The translations under genes and the position numbers were made by a program. Below are positions 1 through 8,830 of a DNA stretch of 64,000 bases, one piece after another (the first letter of the stretch is position 1; the number at the start of each line of letters is the position of its first letter). This stretch comes from Microlunatus soli (GTDB lineage Bacteria > Actinomycetota > Actinomycetes > Propionibacteriales > Propionibacteriaceae). Where the stretch lies: positions 6,448,001 to 6,512,000 of the forward strand of contig NZ_LT629772.1 of NCBI RefSeq assembly GCF_900105385.1, in the 5' to 3' direction. The notes beneath the pieces are model-generated. The model worked only from the letters and a program-made list of their open reading frames with translations, ran no database searches and was not told where the DNA came from.

Positions 1-1128
1 CCCGGTGCCGGCAGACCACTGTCGGCCTACACCGAGCTGCGGGCCGACGGATCCACCGAGGCCGGCTGCTGGATCTACACCGGCGTGTACGCCGACGGAG
101 TCAACCAGGCGGCCCGTCGCAAGCCGGGCCGCGATCAGGGCCCGACGGCACTGGAGTGGGGTTGGGCGTGGCCGGCCAACCGGCGGATCCTCTACAACCG
201 TGCGTCCGCCGACCCGGACGGAAACCCTTGGAGCGAACGGAAACGCTACGTCTGGTGGGACCGTGAGCAGGGCAAGTGGATCGGTGACGACGTGCCTGAC
301 TTCGTACCGGATCGAGCCCCGCACAGCCGACCCGATCCCGGTGTCGGCGGGCCCGACGCGATTGCCGGCGACGACCCCTTCGTGATGCAGTCCGACGGCA
401 AGGGTTGGCTGTTCGCCCCACACGGCCTGGTGGACGGCCCGATGCCGACGCACTACGAGCCACAGGAATCGCCGGTGGCCAACGCCCTCTACCCGCAGCA
501 GCAGAGTCCGGCCCGGGTGCGGTTCGCCCGTCCGGACAACCTCAGTGCGCCGAGCGCCGGCACCCCGGGCGCCGACGTGTACCCGTTCGTCTTCACCACC
601 TATCGGCTGACCGAACATCACACCGCCGGCGGGATGAGCCGCTGGCTGCCGTACCTGTCCGAACTGCAACCGGAGATGTTCTGCGAGGTGTCGCCGCAGC
701 TGGCCGCCGAACGCGGACTGGAGCCGTACGGCTGGGCGACGTTGATCTCGCCGCGGGCCGCGATCGAGGCCCGGGTGTTGATCACCGACCGGGTCTCACC
801 GTTGATCATCGGCGGCCGTACCATCCATCAGATCGGCATGCCCTATCACTGGGGCGTCGGCAGCGACGCGGTGATCACCGGCGACGCCGCCAACGACCTG
901 CTCGGCATCACGCTGGACCCGAATGTGCTGATCCAGGAATCCAAGGTCGGCTCCTGCGACATCCGTGCCGGACGCCGTCCGCACGGCCGGGAGTTGCTGG
1001 ACCTGGTCACCGAGTACCAGACTCGAGCCGGGGCGACGACCGAGACCGACAACCAGACCGTGACCGATCCGGGCAGCCAGGGAAGAGACCGACACCGCCC
1101 GGGAACAGATCAGGGGAAGGAGGACTGA
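1..1128 (+). CDS. fdhA: Formate dehydrogenase catalytic (alpha) subunit, C-terminal part
   Basis: The reading frame is open from base 1 to a TGA at 1126-1128, giving 375 residues; the start lies upstream of the window. The molybdopterin-dinucleotide-binding C-terminal domain of FdnG-type formate dehydrogenase is recognisable: a Y-R-L-T-E-H-H segment, then G-G-M-S-R-W-L-P-Y-L, P-E-M-F-C-E-V-S-P, and near the end G-S-D-A-V-I-T-G-D-A-A-N-D-L. In this family the N-terminal part binds a 4Fe-4S cluster and carries selenocysteine or cysteine as the Mo/W ligand. That residue is outside the window, but the nearby selenocysteine genes make Sec likely (inference). The enzyme oxidises formate to CO2. The stop overlaps the fdhB start (ATGA), so the subunits are translationally coupled. 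Confidence 0.95.
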   Translation, partial: PGAGRPLSAYTELRADGSTEAGCWIYTGVYADGVNQAARRKPGRDQGPTALEWGWAWPANRRILYNRASADPDGNPWSERKRYVWWDREQGKWIGDDVPDFVPDRAPHSRPDPGVGGPDAIAGDDPFVMQSDGKGWLFAPHGLVDGPMPTHYEPQESPVANALYPQQQSPARVRFARPDNLSAPSAGTPGADVYPFVFTTYRLTEHHTAGGMSRWLPYLSELQPEMFCEVSPQLAAERGLEPYGWATLISPRAAIEARVLITDRVSPLIIGGRTIHQIGMPYHWGVGSDAVITGDAANDLLGITLDPNVLIQESKVGSCDIRAGRRPHGRELLDLVTEYQTRAGATTETDNQTVTDPGSQGRDRHRPGTDQGKED

Positions 1129-2174
1129 TGGGCCAGTTCTCCGGTCCGAGCGACCCGGCCGCCGACGCACGATGGCCGGAACATCAACACCGCAAGGGGT
1201 TCTTCACCGATACCTCGATCTGCATCGGCTGCAAGGCCTGCGAGGTCGCCTGCAAGGAATGGAACCAACTTCCCCGCGACGGTGATCTCGAGCTGCTCGG
1301 ATCCTCCTACGACAACACCGGCGAACTCGGGGCCAGCACCTGGCGGCACGTCGCCTTCATCGAGCAGGGACCCGAACGGATCGAGCAGGCACGAGCCTCC
1401 GGCCGGGCCCTTGTTGATCTTGGGATGCCGACCGTCGGCCCGCCCTCGGATCACGGTCCGTCGACAGACTCAGGACCCTTGGTCGCCGATCCTGCCACCG
1501 GTTCGGTTTCGTTGAACGATACGGCGCCGCCGGATACGCCGGAGTTCCGTTGGCTGATGGCCTCCGACGTCTGCAAGCACTGTACGCATGCGGGCTGTCT
1601 GGATGTCTGCCCGACCGGAGCGTTGTTCCGCAGCGAGTTCGGCACCGTCGTGGTGCAACCCGACGTCTGCAACGGCTGCGGCGCCTGCGTCGCCGGCTGC
1701 CCGTTCGGCGTCATCGAACGGCGGACCGACGGGACCGTGCAACCCGGCGAACGGCGCGGGCAGCGCAAGGGCGAGCAGCCCGAGGTGCCGCGGGTCGGGA
1801 TCGCTCAGAAGTGCACGCTCTGCTACGACCGCTTGGTCGATGATCAGACTCCCGCCTGTGCGCAGACCTGCCCGACCACGTCGATCAAGTTCGGCGATCG
1901 GGACGAGATGCTGGCCACCGCCAAGGAACGGGTCGCCGAATTGCATGCCCAGGGCATGACCGAAGCCCGGCTGTACGGCGCAAACGAGCTGGACGGCGTC
2001 GGCGGCACCGGATCGATCTTCCTGCTGCTGGACGAGCCCGAGGCCTACGGTCTGCCGCCGGACCCGCGGGTGCCGACCGCGGACCTGCCGCAGATGTTCA
2101 AGCGGGCCGGACTGGCCGCGGCCGGGATGGTCGCCGCAGCCGCCATCGCCTTCCTGGGAGGACGTCGCCGATGA
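1128..2174 (+). CDS. fdhB: Formate dehydrogenase iron-sulfur (beta) subunit
   Basis: This 348-residue ferredoxin-like subunit passes electrons from the catalytic subunit to the membrane. Four cysteine groups can be seen: C32-I-G-C-K-A-C-E-V-A-C; C149-K-H-C-T-H-A-G-C-L-D-V-C-P; C-N-G-C-G-A-C-V-A-G-C-P; and C-T-L-C with a later C-A-Q-T-C-P. This is the 4x[4Fe-4S] pattern of FdnH/FdhB. A hydrophobic segment next to the C-terminus (A-A-A-G-M-V-A-A-A-A-I-A-F-L), followed by G-G-R-R-R, would be the membrane anchor. The segment between the first two clusters is long and low in complexity. The ATG is preceded by a strong GGAAGGAGG and overlaps the fdhA stop. The gene also overlaps the next start by four bases. 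Confidence 0.95.
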   Translation: MGQFSGPSDPAADARWPEHQHRKGFFTDTSICIGCKACEVACKEWNQLPRDGDLELLGSSYDNTGELGASTWRHVAFIEQGPERIEQARASGRALVDLGMPTVGPPSDHGPSTDSGPLVADPATGSVSLNDTAPPDTPEFRWLMASDVCKHCTHAGCLDVCPTGALFRSEFGTVVVQPDVCNGCGACVAGCPFGVIERRTDGTVQPGERRGQRKGEQPEVPRVGIAQKCTLCYDRLVDDQTPACAQTCPTTSIKFGDRDEMLATAKERVAELHAQGMTEARLYGANELDGVGGTGSIFLLLDEPEAYGLPPDPRVPTADLPQMFKRAGLAAAGMVAAAAIAFLGGRRR

Positions 2175-3268
2175 GCACCTCGGAATACGACAGCCTGCGG
2201 CCGCCCGACCTCGGGCGACGCGGCGGCAAGCGCCGGCGCCGACGCGCGGGCCGAACGGGTGCGGGTCAGGGTGGCGACGGAACGCGTGAGATGCCGATGG
2301 TGCCCGAGCCGGAGTTCACGTCGTACTACGGCCGACCGGTGGTCAAGCCCGCGCCATGGGGACCGGAGATCGCCGGATATCTGTTCTTCGGCGGTCTCTC
2401 GGCAGGATCGGCGCTGCTCGGGTTGGGTGCCCGGCTGACCCGGCGGCCGAAGCTGCGCCGCAACGCCCGGCTGTCGGCGATGGGAGCGGCCGGCGCCGGG
2501 CTCGGACTGGTTGTTGCCGACCTCGGGCGGCCCGAGCGCTTCCTCAACCTGCTCCGTACGGTGAAGGTCACCTCGCCGATGAATCTCGGCGCCTGGATCT
2601 TCAGCGCGTTCACCACCGGTGTCGCCGTCACCACCGCCTCCGAGGTGGACCGGCTGACCGGTGAACGACTCCCCCTCGGCCCTCTGCGCCGGTTGCTGCA
2701 CGGCTTGGAGGACCCGGCCGCGATGGGCAGTGCGCTGCTCGCGCCGCCGCTGGCGGTCTACACCGCGGTGTTGCTGTCCGACACCTCGACACCGACCTGG
2801 AATGCCGCCCGAGAGGACCTGCCCTTCGTGTTCGCCGCATCCGGCAGCATGGCCGCCGGCGGGTTGGCCATGCTCACCACGCCGGTCGGCGAGGCCGGCC
2901 CGGCCCGGGGTCTGGCCGTGATCGGCGCCGCCGGCGACCTGGCGGCCACAACGGTGATGGAACGCCGGATGGATCCGATCGCCGCCGAACCACTGCATCA
3001 GGGGCGGGCCGGAACGATGCTCGCCGTGAGCAAGGCACTGACCGCCGTCGGCGGTCTGGGCGCCCTGGTCGGCGGCCGCAACCGCGGTATCGCCGCCGGT
3101 TCAGGACTCGCGCTCGTCGCCGCCTCCGCGCTGACCCGACTCGGCGTCCTGGAGGCCGGAATCGCGTCGGCGAAGGATCCGCGCTACACCGTGGAGCCGC
3201 AGAAGAACCGGCTCGCGAAACGCCGCGCCGACGGAACCACCGACGACTCGATCACGACGGTCGATTAG
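2171..3268 (+). CDS. NrfD/PsrC-family membrane subunit of formate dehydrogenase
   Basis: A 365-residue polytopic membrane protein with about eight hydrophobic helices (first L-F-F-G-G-L-S-A-G-S-A-L-L-G-L-G). It has the NrfD hallmark V-A-D-L-G-R-P-E-R-F-L-N-L-L near residue 120. NrfD proteins are quinone-interacting anchors that replace the cytochrome-b gamma subunit in many formate dehydrogenases. Here it most likely delivers electrons from FdhB to the menaquinone pool. The first 45 residues are soluble and contain a dense run of Arg and Lys. The start overlaps the fdhB stop (ATGA), so fdhA-fdhB-nrfD forms one operon. It ends 51 bp before a convergent regulator gene. Confidence 0.9.
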   Translation: MSTSEYDSLRPPDLGRRGGKRRRRRAGRTGAGQGGDGTREMPMVPEPEFTSYYGRPVVKPAPWGPEIAGYLFFGGLSAGSALLGLGARLTRRPKLRRNARLSAMGAAGAGLGLVVADLGRPERFLNLLRTVKVTSPMNLGAWIFSAFTTGVAVTTASEVDRLTGERLPLGPLRRLLHGLEDPAAMGSALLAPPLAVYTAVLLSDTSTPTWNAAREDLPFVFAASGSMAAGGLAMLTTPVGEAGPARGLAVIGAAGDLAATTVMERRMDPIAAEPLHQGRAGTMLAVSKALTAVGGLGALVGGRNRGIAAGSGLALVAASALTRLGVLEAGIASAKDPRYTVEPQKNRLAKRRADGTTDDSITTVD

Positions 3269-3319
3269 CCGGCGGCCGCGTAGACGATCACCGCAGCTCC
3301 GCGGCAACGTCACCGATCC

Positions 3320-4201
3320 TCAGCCACCCCGGCCGGGCCAACCCCACGCAACGTCGTCGACGGCCAGGAACGGTTCCGCCGTCACCGTACCCGGCGTCAG
3401 TCCGGTGAACGCGGCGACATCGCGGTGCAGATGGGACTGGTCGGCGTAACCGCCCTCGGCCGCGACCAGGGCCGGTGGACCGCCCGCCACGAGTCGATGG
3501 ACGGCATGATCGAACCGGACCAGTTTCGCTGCCCGCTTCGGACTCAGGCCGAGCTGTGACCCGAAACGGGACCACAGACGTTTGCGGGACCAGCCGAGTT
3601 CGGTCGCCAACTGCTCGACCCGAACGGCGCCCCGCCGGGATGCGATCCGCTGCCAGCTCCACCCGACCTCCGGGTCGATCGGCGACCCGGCAGCCGCGCG
3701 CCGATCGGAGAACCACCGGTCCAGGACGGCGAACCGCTGCTGCCACGTCCCGGCCGCGGCGAGCCGGTCGTTGAGCCGATCGGAATCGGGCCCCAGCAAC
3801 GCGTCCAGCGGTATGACGGTGTCCAACTCGGCGGCCGACCCGCCCAACAGCGCGTGCGCCGCCACCGGCGACAGCCGGACCTGCAGGCAGCTGAAGGCGT
3901 CGACCTGCAGGGCGCGGAGCGCATCGCCGTAGCCTGGCCCGATCGCGAAGCTGCCGCGATACGGTCGACCGTCTCCGTCCTCGACGGCGATCGACCCGTC
4001 GAAGACCACGATCAATGTCACCGCCGGATGCGGGATCAGCCGCAGCGCCGGCGGCGTGATCCCGCGATCGGTGAAGCCGGCCATCGTGACGCCGGGCAAC
4101 CGGCTGGACAGAGTCGGGGTCGCGATGTCCCACAGCATCCCGTCAGCCGGCGGGGCCGGTAGCCGTTCGTCGGTGCCCACGACCCCAGTATTCCGCGTCA
4201 T
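3320..4201 (-). CDS. AraC-family transcriptional regulator
   Basis: 293 residues from the ATG at 4201. The last third (about residues 190-278) is an AraC/XylS double helix-turn-helix: first unit V-E-Q-L-A-T-E-L-G-W-S-R-K-R-L, then A-A-E-G-G-Y-A-D-Q-S-H-L-H-R-D-V, then the G-L-T-P linker. The N-terminal part resembles a small-ligand or cupin-like sensor but has no clear signature. The gene is divergent from the alpha/beta hydrolase at 4265 with only 63 bp between the starts, so it probably controls that gene and itself (inference). A GTG at 4180 is an alternative start. The first ATG has only a weak Shine-Dalgarno-like GCAGGA. Confidence 0.85.
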   Translation of the reverse strand: MTRNTGVVGTDERLPAPPADGMLWDIATPTLSSRLPGVTMAGFTDRGITPPALRLIPHPAVTLIVVFDGSIAVEDGDGRPYRGSFAIGPGYGDALRALQVDAFSCLQVRLSPVAAHALLGGSAAELDTVIPLDALLGPDSDRLNDRLAAAGTWQQRFAVLDRWFSDRRAAAGSPIDPEVGWSWQRIASRRGAVRVEQLATELGWSRKRLWSRFGSQLGLSPKRAAKLVRFDHAVHRLVAGGPPALVAAEGGYADQSHLHRDVAAFTGLTPGTVTAEPFLAVDDVAWGWPGRGG

Positions 4202-4264
4202 CGGCTGGTCCTGCGGGAACATTTGTCCAAGCCGGCCCTCCGGAACCGGTGCACGGTGGCTGCC

Positions 4265-5170
4265 ATGACCATTTCTGACGATCACACCTCGACCGCACCA
4301 CCGGCGCCCGGCGATCAGCATCCCGCCGCCGACGCCCTGCCCCGGATGCTCGACTCCGACGAGCTCATCACGCTGGACGGCGTCGACCTTCATGTCTGCC
4401 AGAACGGGCCGGCGGACGCACCGGCGTTGCTGCTGATCCACGGCACCGGGGCCTCGGCCCGTTCCTGGGAGCCGATGCTGGGGTCGCTGACCGGATCCCA
4501 TCGGGTGATCAGGATCGACCTGCTCGGCTGCGGCCGCTCATCCCGACCCGACGACGGCAACTACGCCGTCACCGATCAGGTCCGCCGAATCGGTGTCCTG
4601 CTGGACCGGCTCGGTGTCGGCCGGGTCGTGGTCGCCGGGCATTCCAGCGGCGGCGTCTTCGCGACCGCCCTCGCCGTGCACCGTCCCGACCTGCTGGACG
4701 GTGTCGTGTTGATCAACACCGGACCGCGGATGTCGGCCTACATCGCCGCCGACGTCCCGCTCCGCAACGCCGCCTGGTCGGACCTGACCGATGATCAGAT
4801 CAGGGCAGCGATCCGCGACGGCTTCCATCCCGGGTTTGCGATCCCGGCTTCGTACGTCGACCAGTTTCGGGAGATCGACTTCGAGGCCTTCGGGGCCGTC
4901 TCCGTTGCCATCCGCAGCTACCTGGAAGAGCAACCGTTGCCGGACCGGCTGGCACCGATCGGTAGGCCGCTGCTGGTGATCTTCGGTGATCAGGATCAGC
5001 GGTGGGACCCGGCGGCGGCCGCCGACTATCACGCCGTTCGGGGCGCAAGGATCACGATGATGCCCGGTCTCGGCCACTCCCCCAATCTGGAGGATCCGCA
5101 GCGGACCGCCGCAGCCCTCCTCACCTTCACCGCAGCACACACCGCGGACGTAGGATCGGGTCGCGATTGA
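4265..5170 (+). CDS. Alpha/beta-fold hydrolase
   Basis: 301 residues with the complete alpha/beta-hydrolase signature. The oxyanion-hole motif is L-L-I-H-G-T-G near residue 58. The nucleophile elbow is G-H-S-S-G-G with Ser127. An acid lies in F-G-D-Q-D (Asp242 or Asp244), and the catalytic His271 lies in G-L-G-H-S-P-N. The substrate cannot be told from sequence; the family covers esterases, lactonases, C-C hydrolases and haloperoxidase-like enzymes. About 30 N-terminal residues precede the fold. An in-frame ATG at 4223 would add 14 residues, but 4265 leaves room for a divergent promoter. The pair with the AraC regulator interrupts an otherwise formate-related cluster and may be an unrelated insertion. 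Confidence 0.85.
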   Translation: MTISDDHTSTAPPAPGDQHPAADALPRMLDSDELITLDGVDLHVCQNGPADAPALLLIHGTGASARSWEPMLGSLTGSHRVIRIDLLGCGRSSRPDDGNYAVTDQVRRIGVLLDRLGVGRVVVAGHSSGGVFATALAVHRPDLLDGVVLINTGPRMSAYIAADVPLRNAAWSDLTDDQIRAAIRDGFHPGFAIPASYVDQFREIDFEAFGAVSVAIRSYLEEQPLPDRLAPIGRPLLVIFGDQDQRWDPAAAADYHAVRGARITMMPGLGHSPNLEDPQRTAAALLTFTAAHTADVGSGRD

Positions 5171-5191
5171 TGTCGGCGAAGGAGATTCGGG

Positions 5192-6025
5192 ATGGGACGG
5201 GTGACGGCACGACGGCCGGTGCTACGGATCCGTGACGGCAAGCCGTCCCGGCGGCCGGACACCCTGGCCGTCGAGGAGCCGATGGAGATCCGAGTCAATG
5301 AACGTTCGCTCACCGTCACGATGCGGACACCGGGCGACGACTTCGATCTCGCCGTCGGCTTCCTGGTCAGCGAAGGCGTGCTGCACAGCGCCGACGATCT
5401 GGTGACGGCGCGCTACTGCGCGGGCACTGCCGCCGACGGGCTCAACACCTACAACCTCGTCGATGTCGACCTGGCCGACGACGTGCCCGTCCCGGACACC
5501 TCCCTGGAACGCAACTTCTACACCACGTCCTCCTGCGGGCTGTGCGGCAAGGCGAGCCTGGACGCGGTCCGGACGACGGCAGCCTGGTCGGTGGCCGACG
5601 ATCCGATGCGGGTCGGAGCCGAGGTGCTGGCCGCACTGCCGGACCGACTCCGCGACGCCCAGAAGATCTTCGACAAGACCGGCGGACTGCACGCGGCCGG
5701 ACTGTTCTCCGCCGACGGCCAGTTGCTCTGCGTACGGGAGGACGTCGGCCGACACAATGCGGTCGACAAGGTGATCGGTCACGCGCTGCGCAACGACCTG
5801 CTGCCACTACGCGAGACGATCCTGATGGTCAGCGGCCGCGCTTCCTTCGAGCTCGTCCAGAAGGCGGTGATGGCCGGGATTCCCTTACTGGCCGCCGTTT
5901 CTGCACCGTCCTCGCTGGCCGTCGACCTGGCCGACGAGAACGGTCTGACACTGGTCGGATTCCTCCGGGACCACTCGATGAATGTGTACGCCCGGGCCGA
6001 CCGGGTGGGGACGGTCAGCCGGTGA
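5192..6025 (+). CDS. fdhD: Formate dehydrogenase accessory sulfurtransferase FdhD
   Basis: 277 residues matching FdhD, which moves sulfur from a cysteine desulfurase to the molybdenum-bis-PGD cofactor and is needed for formate dehydrogenase activity. The sulfur-carrying C-x-x-C motif is visible as T-S-S-C115-G-L-C118-G-K. The family features [10 protein letters not shown]-x-S-E-G near residue 50 and [14 protein letters not shown] in the C-terminal half are also present. The ATG has a good AAGGAG eight bases upstream. The 3' end overlaps by 11 bp the convergent small membrane-protein gene at 6015-6164. Position between the fdh operon and the formate-type transporter fits a role in maturing the dehydrogenase encoded at the left edge. 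Confidence 0.95.
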   Translation: MGRVTARRPVLRIRDGKPSRRPDTLAVEEPMEIRVNERSLTVTMRTPGDDFDLAVGFLVSEGVLHSADDLVTARYCAGTAADGLNTYNLVDVDLADDVPVPDTSLERNFYTTSSCGLCGKASLDAVRTTAAWSVADDPMRVGAEVLAALPDRLRDAQKIFDKTGGLHAAGLFSADGQLLCVREDVGRHNAVDKVIGHALRNDLLPLRETILMVSGRASFELVQKAVMAGIPLLAAVSAPSSLAVDLADENGLTLVGFLRDHSMNVYARADRVGTVSR

Positions 6026-6164
6026 AGAGCTGTACGACCGCCTTGATCGCGTTGACGATCCCGTAGAGCAACGGGATCCCGACGATCGCCCAGGTGATCA
6101 CCAACTCCAGCTTGTACTTGCCTTCGGTGCGAGCTCCCGCGCCCGATCCGTGATCTTCGTTCAT
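6015..6164 (-). CDS. 49-residue membrane partner of the OFA-family MFS transporter
   Basis: A small gene of 49 residues starting [10 protein letters not shown]. It has one transmembrane helix (residues about 20-40, [17 protein letters not shown]) and ends K-A-V-V-Q-L-F-T-G. It starts two bases after the stop of the MFS transporter gene and uses an AGGAG inside that gene's last codons, so the two are translationally coupled. I recognise the P-L-x-Y-G-V ... K-A-x-x-L-F-T-G pattern from small proteins annotated in actinobacteria as the MFS transporter small subunit, next to oxalate/formate antiporter-like genes. Its role (stability or assembly of the transporter) is inference. It overlaps the 3' end of fdhD by 11 bp on the opposite strand. 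Confidence 0.85.
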   Translation of the reverse strand: MNEDHGSGAGARTEGKYKLELVITWAIVGIPLLYGIVNAIKAVVQLFTG

Positions 6165-6166
6165 GA

Positions 6167-7540
6167 TCAACTCCTGGCCTCGGAACGGTCACCGGTCGAC
6201 GCCTGCTGCTGCCAGCGTTCGGCGACCGGCCTGATCAACAGATTGGCGATCAGTCCGACCGCGAGAATGCCGACCATGGTGAACAGCGCCGGCCGATAGT
6301 CGGCGGCCGCCAGCTTGCCCGGCTCGCCCTGGGAATCCAACACCCGGTTGACGATCAGCGGTCCGACGATGCCGGCGGTCGACCACGCCGTCAGCAGCCG
6401 ACCGTGGATCGCGCCGACCTGGAAGGTGCCGAACAGGTCTCGCAGGTAGGCCGGAGCGGTGGCGAACCCGCCGCCGTAGAAGGAGATGATCACCAGACAG
6501 AACAGCACGAACAGCGGGACCGATGCGCCGCCGACGAACGCCAGCAACAGGTAGAGCACGATGCCACCGCCGAGATAGATCAGGTAGGTCGGTTTGCGCC
6601 CGATACCGTCCGAGGCGGTCGACCAGATGAAACGCCCGCTCATGTTGCCGACCGACAGCAGCCCGACGAAGCCGGCCGCCGCGACGGCACTCACCGCCGA
6701 ATTGCTGCCGTCGCGGAAGAAGTCCTGGATCATCTTGTCGGCGTTCTCCAGGATGCCGATGCCGGCCGTCACGTTGCACATCAGGGCGATCCACAGCAGC
6801 CAGAACTGCGGGGTCTTGATCGCGTTCGCCGCCGACACGTTGCCGGTCGACACCAAGGGTTTGGCCCGCACCGCCGCCGGATCGAAGTGCGGCGGCTGCC
6901 AGCCCTGGGACGGCACCCGGATGGTGATCACGCCCATCATCATGAACACGAAGTAGGCCACGCCGAGGGTGATGAACAGCTTCGTCACCGCCGGACCGGG
7001 CGCGGCCTCGACGCCGTACCAGGCCAGCAGCTGCTTGGACAGCGGTGCCGCCACCATCGCCCCGCCGCCGAAGCCCATGATCGCCATCCCGCTGGCCAAC
7101 CCCGGCCGATCGGGAAACCACTTCATCAGCGTGGAGACCGGCGAGATGTAGCCGATGCCGAGGCCGATCCCGCCGATCAGCCCGTAGCCGAGATAGACCA
7201 GCCAGAGTTGACCGGCGGCGATGCCGGCCGCCGCGACCAGGAAGCCGACGGCCCAGCAACAGGCGGCGGTGAACATTGCCTTGCGTGGCCCGACGCGGTC
7301 CACCCAGGTCCCGAACACCGCAGCCGACAGTCCCAGTGCGACGATCGCGATCGAGAAGATCAGTCCGATCGAGGTCAGATTGGTGTCGAAACGTTCCCGC
7401 AGCGCCTCCTTGTAGACGCTCGTCGCATACACCTGGCCGATACACAGGTGGATCGCCAACGCCGCGGGTGGGATCAACCATCTGCTGTATCCGTGCGGCG
7501 CCACCGTGCGCTCGCGGTCCAAGAATCCCAACGCAGCCAA
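6167..7540 (-). CDS. OFA-family (oxalate/formate antiporter-like) MFS transporter
   Basis: 457 residues and 12 expected transmembrane helices. The N-terminal half has Y-S-R-W-L-I-P-P-A-A-L-A-I-H-L-C-I-G-Q-V-Y-A-T-S-V, the usual OFA-family opening, and the MFS loop G-x-x-x-D-R-x-G-P-R-K appears as G-T-W-V-D-R-V-G-P-R-K. OFA proteins exchange oxalate and formate or carry related monocarboxylates. Beside a formate dehydrogenase and FdhD, formate uptake is the natural inference. The start is TTG at 7540, with GGAGG six bases upstream; no ATG fits. The small partner gene follows after two bases. The 122-bp gap to selD carries the promoter region but no obvious gene. Confidence 0.9.
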   Translation of the reverse strand: MAALGFLDRERTVAPHGYSRWLIPPAALAIHLCIGQVYATSVYKEALRERFDTNLTSIGLIFSIAIVALGLSAAVFGTWVDRVGPRKAMFTAACCWAVGFLVAAAGIAAGQLWLVYLGYGLIGGIGLGIGYISPVSTLMKWFPDRPGLASGMAIMGFGGGAMVAAPLSKQLLAWYGVEAAPGPAVTKLFITLGVAYFVFMMMGVITIRVPSQGWQPPHFDPAAVRAKPLVSTGNVSAANAIKTPQFWLLWIALMCNVTAGIGILENADKMIQDFFRDGSNSAVSAVAAAGFVGLLSVGNMSGRFIWSTASDGIGRKPTYLIYLGGGIVLYLLLAFVGGASVPLFVLFCLVIISFYGGGFATAPAYLRDLFGTFQVGAIHGRLLTAWSTAGIVGPLIVNRVLDSQGEPGKLAAADYRPALFTMVGILAVGLIANLLIRPVAERWQQQASTGDRSEARS

Positions 7541-7662
7541 GACACACCTCCAGATCCCCGATATCGGTTCTGGCGTTCTCCGCGGATGCTACGCGACGTG
7601 GGCGAGATTCAGCGGCATATTCGCGGCTGATTCCCCCCTGATCCTGGATCCACGCTGATGCG

Positions 7663-8670
7663 TCAGCTGATGGTCAGCGCGAGGTCGGTGGCGGGGACGA
7701 TCTCGCCGATCACGGGGTAGCCGGGGACCTCGCCGACCACCAGCAGGCCGCCGGAGGTCTGTGCGTCGGCCAACAGCAGCAGGTCATCCTCGGTGATCGC
7801 CGAACCGAGCCGAAGGTTCGGCCGGACCCAGTCCAGATTGCGGCGGGTGCCGCCGGACACGTAGCCGTCGGCCAGAGCGTCCAGAGCACCGTCGACGGTC
7901 GGTACCGCCGACTTGTCGATCACCGCTGCCACACCGGAGGCACGACACATCTTGAACAGGTGGCCGAGCAGTCCGAAGCCGGTGACGTCGGTGGCGGCCC
8001 GGGCACCCGCTGCCAGCGCGGCGACCGACGCGTCCCGATTGAGTTCGATCATGGTGGCGATCGCTGCCTCGAACACCTCGCCGGTCTGCTTGTGCCGGTT
8101 GTTCAGCAGGCCGACACCGATCGGCTTCGTCAGCGTCAGCGGCAGGCCGGGTCGGGCGGAATCGTTGCGCAGCAGGCGATCCGGAGCAGCGACGCCGGTG
8201 ACGGCCATCCCGTACTTGGGCTCCGGGTCGTCGATCGAATGGCCGCCGATCACCGGGCAGCCGGCCTCGGCGGCCACCGCGAGTCCGCCGCGCAGCACCT
8301 CGGTCATCAGTGCGGTGGGCAACACCTCCCGTGGCCAGCCGAGCAGGTTGATCGCGACGACCGGGCGGCCGCCCATCGCGTACACATCGGAGAGTGCGTT
8401 GGCGGCGGCGATCCGGCCCCAGTCATAGGCGTCGTCGACGACCGGAGTGAAGAAGTCGGCCGTGGACAGCACCGCAAGATCATCGGCGACCAGCACCGCC
8501 GCGGCATCGTCGCCGTCGTCCAGCCCGACCAGCACGTTGCCGGCGGTCTGCCCGGTCAGCCCCTGGACAGCCTCCTCCAGCTCGCCGGGCGGGATCTTGC
8601 ACGCACAGCCCCCGCCGTGGGCGAAGCCGGTCAACCGGATCGTTTGATCTGCCACGTCGAGGATCGCCAT
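7663..8670 (-). CDS. selD: Selenide, water dikinase SelD
   Basis: 335 residues. SelD makes selenophosphate from selenide and ATP for Sec-tRNA synthesis. The glycine-rich catalytic motif is H-G-G-G-C22-A-C-K25. The catalytic position is encoded by TGT, so this is the cysteine and not the selenocysteine form. Further family motifs are D-D-A-A-A-V near residue 55, S-D-V-Y-A-M-G-G near 95, and V-I-G-G-H-S-I-D near 140. It is divergent from the tRNA-Sec/selA/selB genes. There is no clear Shine-Dalgarno; instead a TAGGGT hexamer lies six bases before the ATG, which suggests a leaderless mRNA. Confidence 0.95.
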   Translation of the reverse strand: MAILDVADQTIRLTGFAHGGGCACKIPPGELEEAVQGLTGQTAGNVLVGLDDGDDAAAVLVADDLAVLSTADFFTPVVDDAYDWGRIAAANALSDVYAMGGRPVVAINLLGWPREVLPTALMTEVLRGGLAVAAEAGCPVIGGHSIDDPEPKYGMAVTGVAAPDRLLRNDSARPGLPLTLTKPIGVGLLNNRHKQTGEVFEAAIATMIELNRDASVAALAAGARAATDVTGFGLLGHLFKMCRASGVAAVIDKSAVPTVDGALDALADGYVSGGTRRNLDWVRPNLRLGSAITEDDLLLLADAQTSGGLLVVGEVPGYPVIGEIVPATDLALTIS

Positions 8671-8676
8671 ACCGTC

Positions 8677-8682
8677 ACCCTA
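8677..8682 (-). promoter_or_regulatory. selD: Probable -10 element of selD (leaderless)
   Basis: TAGGGT on the minus strand ends six bases before the selD ATG. With transcription starting about seven bases downstream, the mRNA would begin at or next to the start codon. Confidence 0.45.
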
Positions 8683-8734
8683 ACCGCGCCCGCTCATCGT
8701 CCCGCTCGGCCGACGGATTAGGTTGAACCTCCTG

Positions 8735-8830
8735 GGAGGCGTCTGGGTTCCTGGTGGTCCCCCCGGTCTTCAAAACCGGTGAGGTCGAGTATCTCGGCCT
8801 GGCGGGTTCGATTCCCGTCCGCCTCCGCCA
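8735..8830 (+). tRNA. selC: tRNA-Sec (anticodon TCA)
   Basis: 96 nt including an encoded CCA. The acceptor arm GGAGGCG pairs with CGCCTCC (7 Watson-Crick pairs), and the eighth position of the expected 8-bp selenocysteine acceptor stem is a T-C mismatch. The anticodon stem CCGGT/ACCGG encloses the loop CTTCAAA with TCA at 8770-8772. A long variable arm (AGGTCGAG, loop TAT, CTCGGCCT) has 8 pairs including one G-T. The T arm is GCGGG, TTCGATT, CCCGT. The long variable arm, long acceptor and TCA anticodon identify it as selenocysteine tRNA. It lies 25 bp before selA and is probably co-transcribed with it. Confidence 0.95.

Noticed and set aside
1-1128. Selenocysteine codon and SECIS of fdhA
   Set aside because: The visible part is only the C-terminal domain with no in-frame TGA; the site must lie upstream of the window.
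7663-8670. SelD as a selenoprotein
   Set aside because: The catalytic position is encoded by TGT (Cys), not TGA.
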